From the NCBI GenBank assembly GCA_046728075.1, contig JBKPDV010000204.1, forward strand, positions 1 to 17,438: DNA of 17,438 bases, given 5' to 3'. This DNA comes from JBKPDV01 sp046728075 (GTDB lineage: Bacteria > Acidobacteriota > Thermoanaerobaculia > UBA5066 > Gp7-AA6). The translations under genes and the position numbers were made by a program. The notes under the pieces were generated by a model that searched no databases, was not told the DNA's origin, and saw only the letters and a list, made by a program, of their open reading frames with translations. Positions 1-6,555 of the stretch are shown one piece after another (position 1 is the stretch's first letter; the number at the start of each line of letters is the position of its first letter).

Positions 1-323
1 GCCTCCTTCCGGGCCGGGTCGTGCGTCTCTCGGGAGGGGCGCTCGTTCCTCATGTCGGGTGGAACAGCATCCGGGCGACGGAGCGGGGCAGCGCGCTCTT
101 TCGCGAATCCGACGGCGGCGACTTCTACTTCGTGCACTCCTTTGTCGCTCGGCCGGCTTCGGAGAATCTCGTGCTCGCCCGCTGCCTCCACGGCGAGAGC
201 TTCGCTGCCGCTGTGGGCGACACAACCAGCATCGGTTTTCAGTTCCATCCCGAGAAGAGCGGAGCCGCGGGGGTGCGCCTTCTCGGAACGGCTCTTGAGA
301 TGCTCCACCGGAGAGCGGCGTGA
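1..323 (+). CDS. hisH: Imidazole glycerol phosphate synthase, glutaminase subunit HisH (3' part)
   Basis: This is the C-terminal part of HisH, the glutamine amidotransferase that supplies ammonia to HisF for making IGP and AICAR in histidine synthesis. The frame is open to the left edge (first full codon at position 3, reading LLPGRVVRL), so the N-terminal half with the nucleophilic cysteine lies outside the window. Seen here are the family signatures VPHVGWN, YFVHSF and GFQFHPEKSG; the last contains the His and Glu of the Cys-His-Glu triad. The stop codon TGA at 321-323 overlaps the GTG start of hisA by four bases, as expected for a coupled operon. The identity is secure from these motifs plus the adjoining hisA and hisF. 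A GTG codon at 21 could be mistaken for a start, but it lies inside the conserved domain. Confidence 0.93.
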   Translation, partial: LLPGRVVRLSGGALVPHVGWNSIRATERGSALFRESDGGDFYFVHSFVARPASENLVLARCLHGESFAAAVGDTTSIGFQFHPEKSGAAGVRLLGTALEMLHRRAA

Positions 324-1039
324 GCTTTCAGATCTATCCCGCGATCGATCTGCGGCGGGGAGGTGCGGTTCGCCTGCGGCAGGGCAAGGCCTCTGAGGAA
401 TTTCGCTATTCCGAGGATCCGACCGCGGTCGCGCGGGCGTTCAGCGAAGCGGGCGCTCGAGCTTTGCACGTCGTGGACCTCGACGGAGCGTTCGGCGGAT
501 CCCCTCAGCATCTCGCGACTGTCGCTCGGATCGTCCGCGTGGCGGGAGTTCCGGTCCGGCTCGGCGGGGGGCTGCGCACCGAGGAGGACCTCGAGGCGGC
601 TTTCTCCATGGGTGTGGCGGTCGTGATCGTGGGCACGGCGGCGATGGAGGAGCCGGAGAGACTACGCGAGTGGTTCGGGCGTTACGGCTCCCGTCTGGCG
701 GTCTCGCTGGACACGCGCGATGGACTCGTGCGGACGCGCGGGTGGACGGCCATCGCCGGGCCGGCTCTCGAGGAAGCTGCGGCGGCGGTGCGCCGCGCTG
801 GCGTCGGCGACCTCATCGTCACCGCGGTCGCCCGAGACGGCGACCTCTCGGGTCCCGATCTCGAGCTCCTCGACACCGCGGCTCGCGCCTTTGGAGCTCC
901 GGTCATCGCTGCGGGAGGCGTGGCGAGCGAGGCGCATCTGGAAACGCTCGCGGCGTCTCCGTCCGTGCGGGGCGCGATCGTGGGTCGCGCGTTCTACGAG
1001 GGGAACATACCGCTCTCGGTTCTGAGGCGAGAATGGTGA
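320..1039 (+). CDS. hisA: ProFAR isomerase HisA
   Basis: HisA converts ProFAR to PRFAR, the fourth step of histidine synthesis, in the cytoplasm. The 239-residue product has the usual length and a (beta-alpha)8 barrel. Visible signatures are IYPAIDLRRGGAVRL near the N-terminus with the first catalytic aspartate (D10), VVDLDGAFGG (51-60), the phosphate-binding LGGGLRTEED (81-90), AVSLDTRDG with the second catalytic aspartate (D131), and the second phosphate site AAGGVAS (197-203). The start is a GTG overlapping the hisH stop by four bases. A separate trpF lies downstream, so there is no reason to propose a bifunctional PriA-type enzyme. The 3' end overlaps the hisF start by seven bases. Confidence 0.97.
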   Translation: MSFQIYPAIDLRRGGAVRLRQGKASEEFRYSEDPTAVARAFSEAGARALHVVDLDGAFGGSPQHLATVARIVRVAGVPVRLGGGLRTEEDLEAAFSMGVAVVIVGTAAMEEPERLREWFGRYGSRLAVSLDTRDGLVRTRGWTAIAGPALEEAAAAVRRAGVGDLIVTAVARDGDLSGPDLELLDTAARAFGAPVIAAGGVASEAHLETLAASPSVRGAIVGRAFYEGNIPLSVLRREW

Positions 1040-1809
1040 GCGGCGCGACGAATCTCAAGGTCCGCGTCATCCCGTGCTTGGACGTGCGCGACGGGAGAGT
1101 CGTCAAGGGAACGCGCTTTGTCGATCTGGTCGACGCCGGCGACCCGGTCGAGTCCGCCGCGCGCTACGCCGCGGATGGCGCGGACGAGATCGTCTACCTC
1201 GATATCTCCGCGACTCCGGAAGGGCGCGGCGCCGTGCGAGAGGTGGTCGAGCGCACCGCGCGTTCCCTCTTCGTGCCTCTCAGCGTAGGGGGAGGAGTCC
1301 GCAGTTGCGCGGACGCGGAGCGGCTCCTGCGCGCGGGGGCCGACCGGATCGCGGTCAACTCGGCGGCCGTCGAGCGGCCGGAGCTGCTGGACGATCTCTG
1401 GCGCGCATTCGGAAGCCAGTGCGTCGTGCTGGCGGTCGATGCCACGAGGGCAGGGCCTCGCTGGGAGGTGCGCACGGAGGCGGGGCGCCGGCCGTGGGAT
1501 CGAGACGCGGTGGAGTGGTGCCGACTGGGAGCCGAAAAGGGCGCGGGCGAGATTCTGCTGACCTCGATCGACCGCGACGGCACGGGACTCGGATACGACC
1601 TGCCGCTTCTCCAGGCGGTGACCCGAGCGGTCGCCGTGCCGGTGATCGCTTCCGGTGGTGTCGGAGGCTGCGAGCATCTCGCGGACGGCGTGCGAGCCGG
1701 CGCGTCGGCGCTCTTGCTCGCGGGGACTCTCCACCGGGGGGAGATCACGATCCAGGCAGCGAAAGAGGCTCTGGCCGCGGCTGGCGTCCCGGTCCGGAGA
1801 GCGGCATGA
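1033..1809 (+). CDS. hisF: Imidazole glycerol phosphate synthase, cyclase subunit HisF
   Basis: HisF is the cyclase half of IGP synthase: it uses ammonia channelled from HisH to turn PRFAR into IGP and AICAR. The product is 258 residues, a normal length. The N-terminus reads LKVRVIPCLDVRDGRVVKG, with catalytic acid D17; the second catalytic acid is D136 in LAVDATRAG. Phosphate-binding loops SVGGGVRSC (84-92) and ASGGVGG (206-212) and the segment LTSIDRDGTG (176-185) are all present. I chose ATG at 1033, which overlaps hisA by seven bases and follows a GAGG at 1024-1027. A GTG at 1036 is a nearly equal alternative. The frame is open far upstream, but that part is only antiphase reading of hisA. 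The stop overlaps the hisIE start (ATGA). Confidence 0.97.
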   Translation: MVSGATNLKVRVIPCLDVRDGRVVKGTRFVDLVDAGDPVESAARYAADGADEIVYLDISATPEGRGAVREVVERTARSLFVPLSVGGGVRSCADAERLLRAGADRIAVNSAAVERPELLDDLWRAFGSQCVVLAVDATRAGPRWEVRTEAGRRPWDRDAVEWCRLGAEKGAGEILLTSIDRDGTGLGYDLPLLQAVTRAVAVPVIASGGVGGCEHLADGVRAGASALLLAGTLHRGEITIQAAKEALAAAGVPVRRAA

Positions 1810-2432
1810 GTCTTCCCGAGTTGAAGTTCGACGCGGAAGGATTGCTGCCGGTCGTCGTCCGCGACGCTGCCACCGGCAGTGTCGCGATGCTCGCCTGGGC
1901 GAACAGGGAGGCGATCGACCGGACTCTCGCGACCGGCAGGGCGACCTTCTGGAGCCGATCGAGACAGGCGCTCTGGGTCAAGGGCGAGACGTCGGGCCAC
2001 GGAATCGAAGTGCTCGACGTGATCGCGGACTGCGACGGCGACGCGCTGCTCTATGAGGCCCGCCTGACAGGCCCCGCCTGTCACACCGGGGAGAAGAGTT
2101 GTTTTCACCGTTCCCTCGCAGGCGGAGGTCTCGAGGAACCGGAGAACTTCGACCTCTCGCCTCTCTTCGCTATTTTGAAGAAGAGATGGCGCGAGCGGCC
2201 GCCCGGATCCTATTCGACGAAGATCTTCGAGAAGGGACTCGACCACATCTTGAAGAAGGTCGGAGAGGAGGCGTCGGAAGTCATCGTCGCGATGAAGAAT
2301 CCCGACGACGCGGCGCTCGCCGGGGAGATCGCGGATCTGCTCTACCACCTGGCCGCCGCGATGACCGCCCGGGGGATCTCGGCGGAGGCCGTCAACGGAG
2401 CGCTGGCGGCCAGGCGCAAGGAAAAATCTTGA
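1806..2432 (+). CDS. hisI: Bifunctional phosphoribosyl-AMP cyclohydrolase / phosphoribosyl-ATP pyrophosphohydrolase HisIE
   Basis: This fused enzyme performs steps 2 and 3 of histidine synthesis: HisE removes pyrophosphate from PR-ATP and HisI opens the ring of PR-AMP. The HisI domain covers roughly residues 1-115, with the metal-binding motif DCDGDALL (75-82) and the zinc-ligand segment GPACHTGEKSCFHR (89-102). The HisE domain covers about 118-208, with KVGEEASEVIVAMKN (151-165) and EIADLLYHLAAAM (174-186). Total length, 208 residues, matches other HisIE fusions. The ATG at 1806 overlaps the hisF stop by four bases. Its own stop overlaps the trpE start as TTGA, which links the his and trp gene sets into one run with no gap. 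Confidence 0.97.
   Translation: MSLPELKFDAEGLLPVVVRDAATGSVAMLAWANREAIDRTLATGRATFWSRSRQALWVKGETSGHGIEVLDVIADCDGDALLYEARLTGPACHTGEKSCFHRSLAGGGLEEPENFDLSPLFAILKKRWRERPPGSYSTKIFEKGLDHILKKVGEEASEVIVAMKNPDDAALAGEIADLLYHLAAAMTARGISAEAVNGALAARRKEKS
2418..2431 (+). promoter_or_regulatory. Ribosome binding site and TTG start of trpE
   Basis: AAGGA at 2418-2422 lies six bases before a TTG at 2429-2431, inside the last codons of hisIE. The TTG overlaps the hisIE stop as TTGA, the same four-base arrangement seen at other junctions of this operon. This decides the trpE start, for which no ATG exists near the expected position. Confidence 0.65.
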
Positions 2433-3967
2433 CGAGCCGCGAGAAGGAGAGAGGCGACTTTCGATCGCGGGCCCGGGACGGAAGCGCCGTTCCGGTGGCG
2501 CGCGTCTTTCCCTCCGACGCGTTTACCCCCGTCATGGTCATGCGCCGGTTGCGGGCGTCGGGGGAGGAGTGCTTCCTTCTGGAGAGCGTCGCGGGAGGCG
2601 AGTCCGTCGCGCGCTACACGTTTCTCGGATGCCGTCCGGTGGCGAGGCTCACGGTCGAGGCCAACGGGATCTTCGAGGAGCGAGACGGCGAGAAACGGCC
2701 AGTCACAGGAGAGCCGCTCCACGCGCTCGAGCGCCTCACGGTCGAGCCCGGATTCGACGCGGACCCGGAGCTTCCGCCGCTGACAACGGGCGCGGTCGGA
2801 TACCTGGCCTACGACGCGGTGAGGTTCCTGGAAGAGATTCCCGATCGGCATCCGCGGGAAGGAGCGATGCCGGAGGGACTCTTTCTTCTGTTCGACGCCG
2901 TTGTGGCCTTCGACCACGCGCGTCAACGGCTGTTGCTGCTGACCAATCTCCATGGAGAGAAGGACGTCGCTTCCGCGATGGAGCGATTGGATCGGTTGGA
3001 GAGGCTGGTGTTTGGCGGCCGTCTTCCCCTCACCCCGGCCCTCTCCGGGGGGCAGAGGGGGCGGGCGGGCGATGCTCGAGAGGAGTTCGCGACGGGCATG
3101 CCGCGAGATCGGTTCCTCGAGATCGTCGCGCGGGCGAAGGAGGCGATTCTCGCGGGCGACGTCTACCAGGTGGTTCTCTCCCAGCGCTGGAGGGGTCCTC
3201 TCGACGTCGATCCCTTCGACGCGTATAGGGCCCTGCGGATGCTCAACCCGTCTCCCTACATGTTCTATCTGGAGACTCGCGAGGGGACGATCTTCGGAGC
3301 CTCGCCCGAGATGCTCGTGCGTTGCCGCGGCAACATTGCGGAGACCCGCCCGATCGCCGGCACGACGCCGCGCGGAGCGGACCGCGCGGAGGACGAGACG
3401 CTCGCGACCGCGTTGCTCGCAGACCCGAAGGAACGCGCCGAGCACGTCATGCTCGTGGATCTGGGGCGCAACGACTTGGGCCGGATCTGCGCGATCGGCT
3501 CGGTCGAGGTGCCTCGGTACGCCGTGATCGAAAAGTACTCCCACGTCCAGCACATCGTCTCGGAAGTCCGGGGGACACTCGGACCCGGGAAGTCCTCCGT
3601 CGACGCTCTGGCCGCCTGCTTTCCCGCCGGGACGCTCACGGGCGCCCCGAAGATCCGAGCCATGGAGCTGATCGACGAGCTCGAGGCTTCCCGTCGCGGC
3701 CTCTACGGCGGCGTGGTCGGCTACCTCGACGCGGCCGGCAACCTCGACGTCGCGATCGCCATTCGAACCGCAGTCGTCGAGAAAGGCCTCTGCACCATTC
3801 AGGCGGGCGCCGGAATCGTGGCCGACTCGATCGCCGAAAGAGAATACCGAGAGTGCGAGGCGAAAGCCGCCGCTCTCTTCCGCGCCATCGACCTCGCGCG
3901 CGAATGGCAGAGCGAGAAGCGTTCTTCGAGTCCCGAATCCCGAGTCCCGAGTCCCGCCCGGCCATGA
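2429..3967 (+). CDS. trpE: Anthranilate synthase component I TrpE
   Basis: TrpE makes anthranilate from chorismate with ammonia from TrpG, the committed step to tryptophan. The product is 512 residues from the TTG start. The N-terminal domain holds LLESVAGGESVARYTFLG (50-67), matching the LLES element that binds feedback tryptophan. The chorismate-binding domain starts near residue 220 and contains GDVYQVVLSQRW (243-254), IFGASPEMLVR (288-298), ETRPIAGTTPRG (305-316), MLVDLGRNDLGR (341-352), CFPAGTLTGAPK (397-408) and IQAGAGIVADS (457-467). Two oddities stand out. Residues about 199-213 (LPLTPALSGGQRGRA) are encoded by a palindromic repeat in the interdomain linker. The tail SPESRVPSPARP is encoded by a heptanucleotide array. 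Neither should touch the active site. The stop overlaps trpG (ATGA). Confidence 0.96.
   Translation: MTSREKERGDFRSRARDGSAVPVARVFPSDAFTPVMVMRRLRASGEECFLLESVAGGESVARYTFLGCRPVARLTVEANGIFEERDGEKRPVTGEPLHALERLTVEPGFDADPELPPLTTGAVGYLAYDAVRFLEEIPDRHPREGAMPEGLFLLFDAVVAFDHARQRLLLLTNLHGEKDVASAMERLDRLERLVFGGRLPLTPALSGGQRGRAGDAREEFATGMPRDRFLEIVARAKEAILAGDVYQVVLSQRWRGPLDVDPFDAYRALRMLNPSPYMFYLETREGTIFGASPEMLVRCRGNIAETRPIAGTTPRGADRAEDETLATALLADPKERAEHVMLVDLGRNDLGRICAIGSVEVPRYAVIEKYSHVQHIVSEVRGTLGPGKSSVDALAACFPAGTLTGAPKIRAMELIDELEASRRGLYGGVVGYLDAAGNLDVAIAIRTAVVEKGLCTIQAGAGIVADSIAEREYRECEAKAAALFRAIDLAREWQSEKRSSSPESRVPSPARP
3026..3062 (+). repeat. Palindromic interspersed repeat, copy A, inside trpE
   Basis: The stretch begins CCCCTCACCCCGGCC, runs through CTCTCC and ends GGGGGGCAGAGGGG. 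It matches the intergenic copy at 4550-4592 except for a net loss of nine bases in the right half of the palindrome, which keeps the trpE frame open. It encodes the linker peptide PLTPALSGGQRGR. A short stem CCCTCT/AGAGGG remains. Confidence 0.8.
3927..3954 (+). repeat. Heptanucleotide array in the trpE 3' end
   Basis: Four units in tandem: CGAGTCC, CGAATCC, CGAGTCC, CGAGTCC. The reverse complement reads as GACTCGG-type units, sharing a GACT core with the arrays in the trpG-trpD gap and at the downstream hypothetical gene. The array encodes most of the last residues of TrpE and ends ten bases before the trpG start. Confidence 0.8.
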
Positions 3968-4539
3968 TCTTCATCGTCGACAACTACGACTCCTTCACCT
4001 ACAACCTCGTGCAGGCGGTGGGGAAGCTCGACGCGGACGTCGTGGTCGCGCGCAACGACCGGTTCGTGCCGGAAGAAGCTCTGGCCCGGCGTCCCGATGC
4101 GATCGTGGTCTCGCCCGGGCCGGGCCGCCCCGAGGGCGCAGGACGCACGATCGAGACGATCCGCCTCGCGGAAGAGCGCCGCATCCCGCTGCTCGGCGTC
4201 TGCCTGGGACATCAGGCGATCGCGGTCGCCCTCGGCGGAGTCGTCGCACGCGCGCCCGAGCCGAGGCACGGAAAAACGTCAAGTGTGTCGCACGAGGGAA
4301 CCGGACTCTTCGCGGGACTTCCCAATCCCTTCGAGGCGGGGCGATACCATTCGCTGATCGTGCGTGAGGAGGGGCTGCCGCCAGAGCTCGAGGTGACCGC
4401 GCGGACCGACGACGGGCTCGTGATGGGTCTGGCCCACCGCAGCAAACCGATCTATGGGGTGCAGTTTCATCCCGAGTCCGTGCTGACCCCGGATGGAGAA
4501 ACGCTTTTGCGGAACTTCTTGAACGGAGCGGGACGGTGA
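3964..4539 (+). CDS. trpG: Anthranilate synthase component II (glutamine amidotransferase) TrpG
   Basis: TrpG hydrolyses glutamine and passes ammonia to TrpE. The 191-residue product is a stand-alone class I amidotransferase: MIFIVDNYDSFTYNLVQ at the N-terminus, oxyanion loop SPGPGRPEGAG (50-60), nucleophile elbow LLGVCLGHQAIA with C80, RHGKTSSVSH (101-110), RYHSL (127-131) and VQFHPESVLT with H169 and E171 completing the triad. The start ATG overlaps the trpE stop by four bases. Only one such subunit is seen here, and the HGKTS segment is shared by TrpG and PabA proteins, so it may also serve p-aminobenzoate synthesis; that is inference. It is followed by the only large gap in the operon. 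Confidence 0.96.
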   Translation: MIFIVDNYDSFTYNLVQAVGKLDADVVVARNDRFVPEEALARRPDAIVVSPGPGRPEGAGRTIETIRLAEERRIPLLGVCLGHQAIAVALGGVVARAPEPRHGKTSSVSHEGTGLFAGLPNPFEAGRYHSLIVREEGLPPELEVTARTDDGLVMGLAHRSKPIYGVQFHPESVLTPDGETLLRNFLNGAGR

Positions 4540-4549
4540 TTGGGGGACG

Positions 4550-4592
4550 CCCCTCACCCCGACCCTCTCCCGGAGGGAGAGGGGGCAGAGGG
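4550..4592 (+). repeat. Palindromic interspersed repeat, copy B, between trpG and trpD
   Basis: This copy starts CCCCTCACCCCGACC and contains the hairpin CCCTCTCCC, loop GGA, GGGAGAGGG, followed by GGCAGAGGG. It is the fullest of three copies in the window (copy A inside trpE, copy C on the opposite strand near 16342). It resembles REP-like palindromes that I recall from other GC-rich genomes. With few T residues after the stem it is not a typical intrinsic terminator. Confidence 0.8.
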
Positions 4593-4611
4593 CGTTCGTC
4601 ACCCTCTTTCT

Positions 4612-4744
4612 GTCGACTGTCGATACTACTCTGCGAAGCAGCGCTTCGCTGCGAAGCACGAGCTGTCGACTGTCGACTCTCTACCGACTACCGACTACCG
4701 ACTACCGACTCCGCCATCTCGCTGTCGACTGTCGACTGTCAACT
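4612..4744 (+). repeat. Heptanucleotide repeat mosaic in the trpG-trpD gap
   Basis: The gap from 4540 to 4750 holds no gene. After palindrome copy B come GTCGACT plus a variant (4612-4625), a three-arm inverted repeat (4633-4657), two GTCGACT units (4665-4678), four TACCGAC units (4682-4709) and GTCGACT, GTCGACT, GTCAACT (4724-4744). Read in the register GACTNNN, the units become GACTGTC and GACTACC, so the two types share a core. No promoter or Shine-Dalgarno sequence for trpD was recognised in it. Confidence 0.85.
4633..4657 (+). repeat. Three-arm inverted repeat with mutually exclusive hairpins
   Basis: Arm GCGAAGC (4633-4639), spacer AGC, arm GCTTCGC (4643-4649), spacer T, arm GCGAAGC (4651-4657). 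The middle arm can pair perfectly with either the first or the third, though the one-base spacer would force the second hairpin to open some pairs. It is embedded within the heptanucleotide mosaic. Confidence 0.7.
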
Positions 4745-4750
4745 CCCCTC

Positions 4751-5782
4751 ATGACTCCCGACGTCGCTGAAGCGCTGAAGATCGTCGCAGCGAGAAGGCC
4801 CCTCTCGCGCGAACTAGCGGAGCGCGTGTTCCTCGATCTGATGGACGGTAAGGCCACGGAGGCGCAGAAGGGCGCGATCCTTCTCGGCATCGCGACTCGC
4901 GGAGAGACAGCGGAGGAAATCGCCGGCGCGGTCGCGGCGCTCCGGGCGCGCATGCGAAAGGTTCCGAGCCGACGCTCGCCTCTTCTGGATACGTGCGGGC
5001 CGGGCGGGATCGGGCGCGATCTGTTCAATATTTCCACGGCGGCGGCGGTGGTGGCGGCGGGAGCGGGCGCTTCGGTGGCCAAGCACGGCAACCGCTCGAT
5101 CTCTTCGCGCGTCGGCTCGGCCGACGTCCTGTCGGCCTGCGGCGTCGCGATCGACCTCGACCCCGCTTCGGCCGGCCGCACGCTCGATGAGGTCGGCCTC
5201 GTGTTCCTCTTCGCTCCTGCCTTTCATCCGGCCATGAAGGAGCTGGGCACCGTGCGGCGCGAGCTCGGCGTGCGGACCATCTTCAACGCGCTCGGGCCGC
5301 TCGCCAATCCCGCGGGCGCATCGCGTCAGCTGATCGGCGTGGGGCGGCCGGAGATGGTGCGCCTTCTCGCCGAGGCGCTCGCGTCTCTGGGCGCCGAGCG
5401 CGCGATCGTCTTTCATTCGGCCAACGGTTACGACGAGCTGATCCCGGGTGTGGCGGCCTCGGGTGTGGAGGTTCGGGAGGGTTGGTCGCGGCCCTGGAGT
5501 TACGACCCGGAGACGTTGCGCCAGCGCGCGGTGGCGGTCGAAGAGCTCGCCGGCTCGGATGCCGCGGGCAACGCCGAGATGCTCGCCCGGCTGCTGGATG
5601 GGGAGGAGGGAGCGCGCCGCGAGGCCGTGCTCCTGAACGTGGCGGTGGCGCTGGTCGTGGAGGGACGCGCCGCCGACGTGGTCGAGGGCTACGACCGGGC
5701 GCGGACAGCGATCGACTCGGGCAGCGCGGGCTCCCGACTCGCGGCTCTGAAGGCTCAGGCGAAACCGGCGGAGCCGCGGTGA
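4751..5782 (+). CDS. trpD: Anthranilate phosphoribosyltransferase TrpD, with an atypical PRPP loop
   Basis: TrpD joins anthranilate to PRPP to give phosphoribosylanthranilate. The 343-residue product has the family layout: a helical N-terminal domain (1-75), then KHGNRSISSRVGSADVLSACGV (111-132), FAPAFHPAMKELG (154-166), GVRTIFNALGPLANPAGA (173-190) and a metal-binding Asp-Glu pair in GYDEL (226-230). The PRPP loop is unusual. Most TrpD proteins have GTGGDG followed by a small linker and FNIST; here residues 83-95 read GPGGIGRDLFNIS, so the Thr and the Asp of the usual GTGGD are replaced by Pro and Ile. The position in a complete trp operon still argues for TrpD function. ATG 4751 fits the family N-terminus, but no Shine-Dalgarno sequence precedes it because the upstream bases are heptanucleotide repeats. 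The stop overlaps trpC (GTGA). Confidence 0.9.
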   Translation: MTPDVAEALKIVAARRPLSRELAERVFLDLMDGKATEAQKGAILLGIATRGETAEEIAGAVAALRARMRKVPSRRSPLLDTCGPGGIGRDLFNISTAAAVVAAGAGASVAKHGNRSISSRVGSADVLSACGVAIDLDPASAGRTLDEVGLVFLFAPAFHPAMKELGTVRRELGVRTIFNALGPLANPAGASRQLIGVGRPEMVRLLAEALASLGAERAIVFHSANGYDELIPGVAASGVEVREGWSRPWSYDPETLRQRAVAVEELAGSDAAGNAEMLARLLDGEEGARREAVLLNVAVALVVEGRAADVVEGYDRARTAIDSGSAGSRLAALKAQAKPAEPR

Positions 5783-6555
5783 GCGCTGACATCCTGGACC
5801 AGATCCTGGCAGATGTCCGCCGGCGGCTGGAGAGCGGGGGATACGCTCTTCCGAAGAAACGCGCGGACCAGGATCCCGACGGCGGCCACTTCGTGGCCTC
5901 GCTGCGGGAACCCGGGGTGCGCATCATCGCGGAGATCAAGCACCGCTCGCCTTCGGCAGGCGAAATCGTGCACGGCGCGGACGGCAAGGTCGAGAGCTTC
6001 GCGCTGGCCTATCGCCGGGGCCACGCGGCCGCGATCTCGGTTGTGACGGAGGAGGAGTTCTTCGGCGGCAACCCCGAATGGATTCCCCGCGCTCGCCGAA
6101 TCTCCCGTCTTCCCGTGCTGATGAAGGATTTCATCCTCTCGGAGCGCCAGCTCGATTTCGCGGCGGCCCTCGGCGCAGACGCGGTCCTGCTGATCGTGCG
6201 GGCCCTCCAGCCTCAGGAGCTGGCCGCTCTCGTCTTCGGCGCGCGGCAGCGAGGCCTCGCGACGGTCGTCGAGGCCCATGGCGCGGAGGAGATACCCGCA
6301 GCGGCGGAGGTTGCGCCGGACGTGCTCGGCGTCAACGCCCGCGATCTCGAAAAATTCACGACCGATCTGTCCGCGCTCGAAAAGCTCGCCGCCGCGATTC
6401 CGCGGGGTCCCGTCCGTCTGGCCGAGAGCGGGATCCGCTCGCGTGAGGACATCCGGTGCCTGGCCGCCGCCGGCTTCGAGGCCTTTCTCGTCGGCGAGGC
6501 CCTCCTGCGCTCCGAGGATCCCGAAGAGATGCTGCGAGAGCTCAAGCAACCATGA
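5779..6555 (+). CDS. trpC: Indole-3-glycerol phosphate synthase TrpC
   Basis: TrpC closes the indole ring, converting CdRP to indole-3-glycerol phosphate with loss of CO2 and water. The product is a 258-residue (beta-alpha)8 barrel of normal size, not fused to TrpF. Catalytic positions are recognisable: E52 and K54 in IIAEIKHRSPSAG, FFGGNPEWI (94-102), K116 in LMKDFI, E165 in VVEAHG, N186 in LGVNARDLEKFTTDL, and E216-S217 in LAESGIRSREDI. The GTG start overlaps the trpD stop by four bases. The reading frame is open for about 300 bases further upstream, but that section only mirrors trpD. The stop overlaps trpF as ATGA. Confidence 0.96.
   Translation: MSADILDQILADVRRRLESGGYALPKKRADQDPDGGHFVASLREPGVRIIAEIKHRSPSAGEIVHGADGKVESFALAYRRGHAAAISVVTEEEFFGGNPEWIPRARRISRLPVLMKDFILSERQLDFAAALGADAVLLIVRALQPQELAALVFGARQRGLATVVEAHGAEEIPAAAEVAPDVLGVNARDLEKFTTDLSALEKLAAAIPRGPVRLAESGIRSREDIRCLAAAGFEAFLVGEALLRSEDPEEMLRELKQP

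Noticed and set aside
320..1039. Bifunctional PriA-type isomerase instead of HisA
   Set aside because: A complete trpF with its catalytic Cys and Asp is present at 6552-7226, so there is no need for a dual-function enzyme.
2100..2428. Upstream extension of the trpE frame into hisIE
   Set aside because: The extra residues mirror hisIE in another frame and have no TrpE similarity; the TTG at 2429 with AAGGA fits the family N-terminus.
2342..3553. Long minus-strand open frame opposite trpE
   Set aside because: It is a GC-rich antisense shadow of a clearly conserved gene and shows no recognisable domain.
4682..4744. Possible CRISPR-like repeats in the trpG-trpD gap
   Set aside because: The units are seven bases long and directly adjacent, with no 20-40 base repeats or unique spacers and no cas genes nearby.
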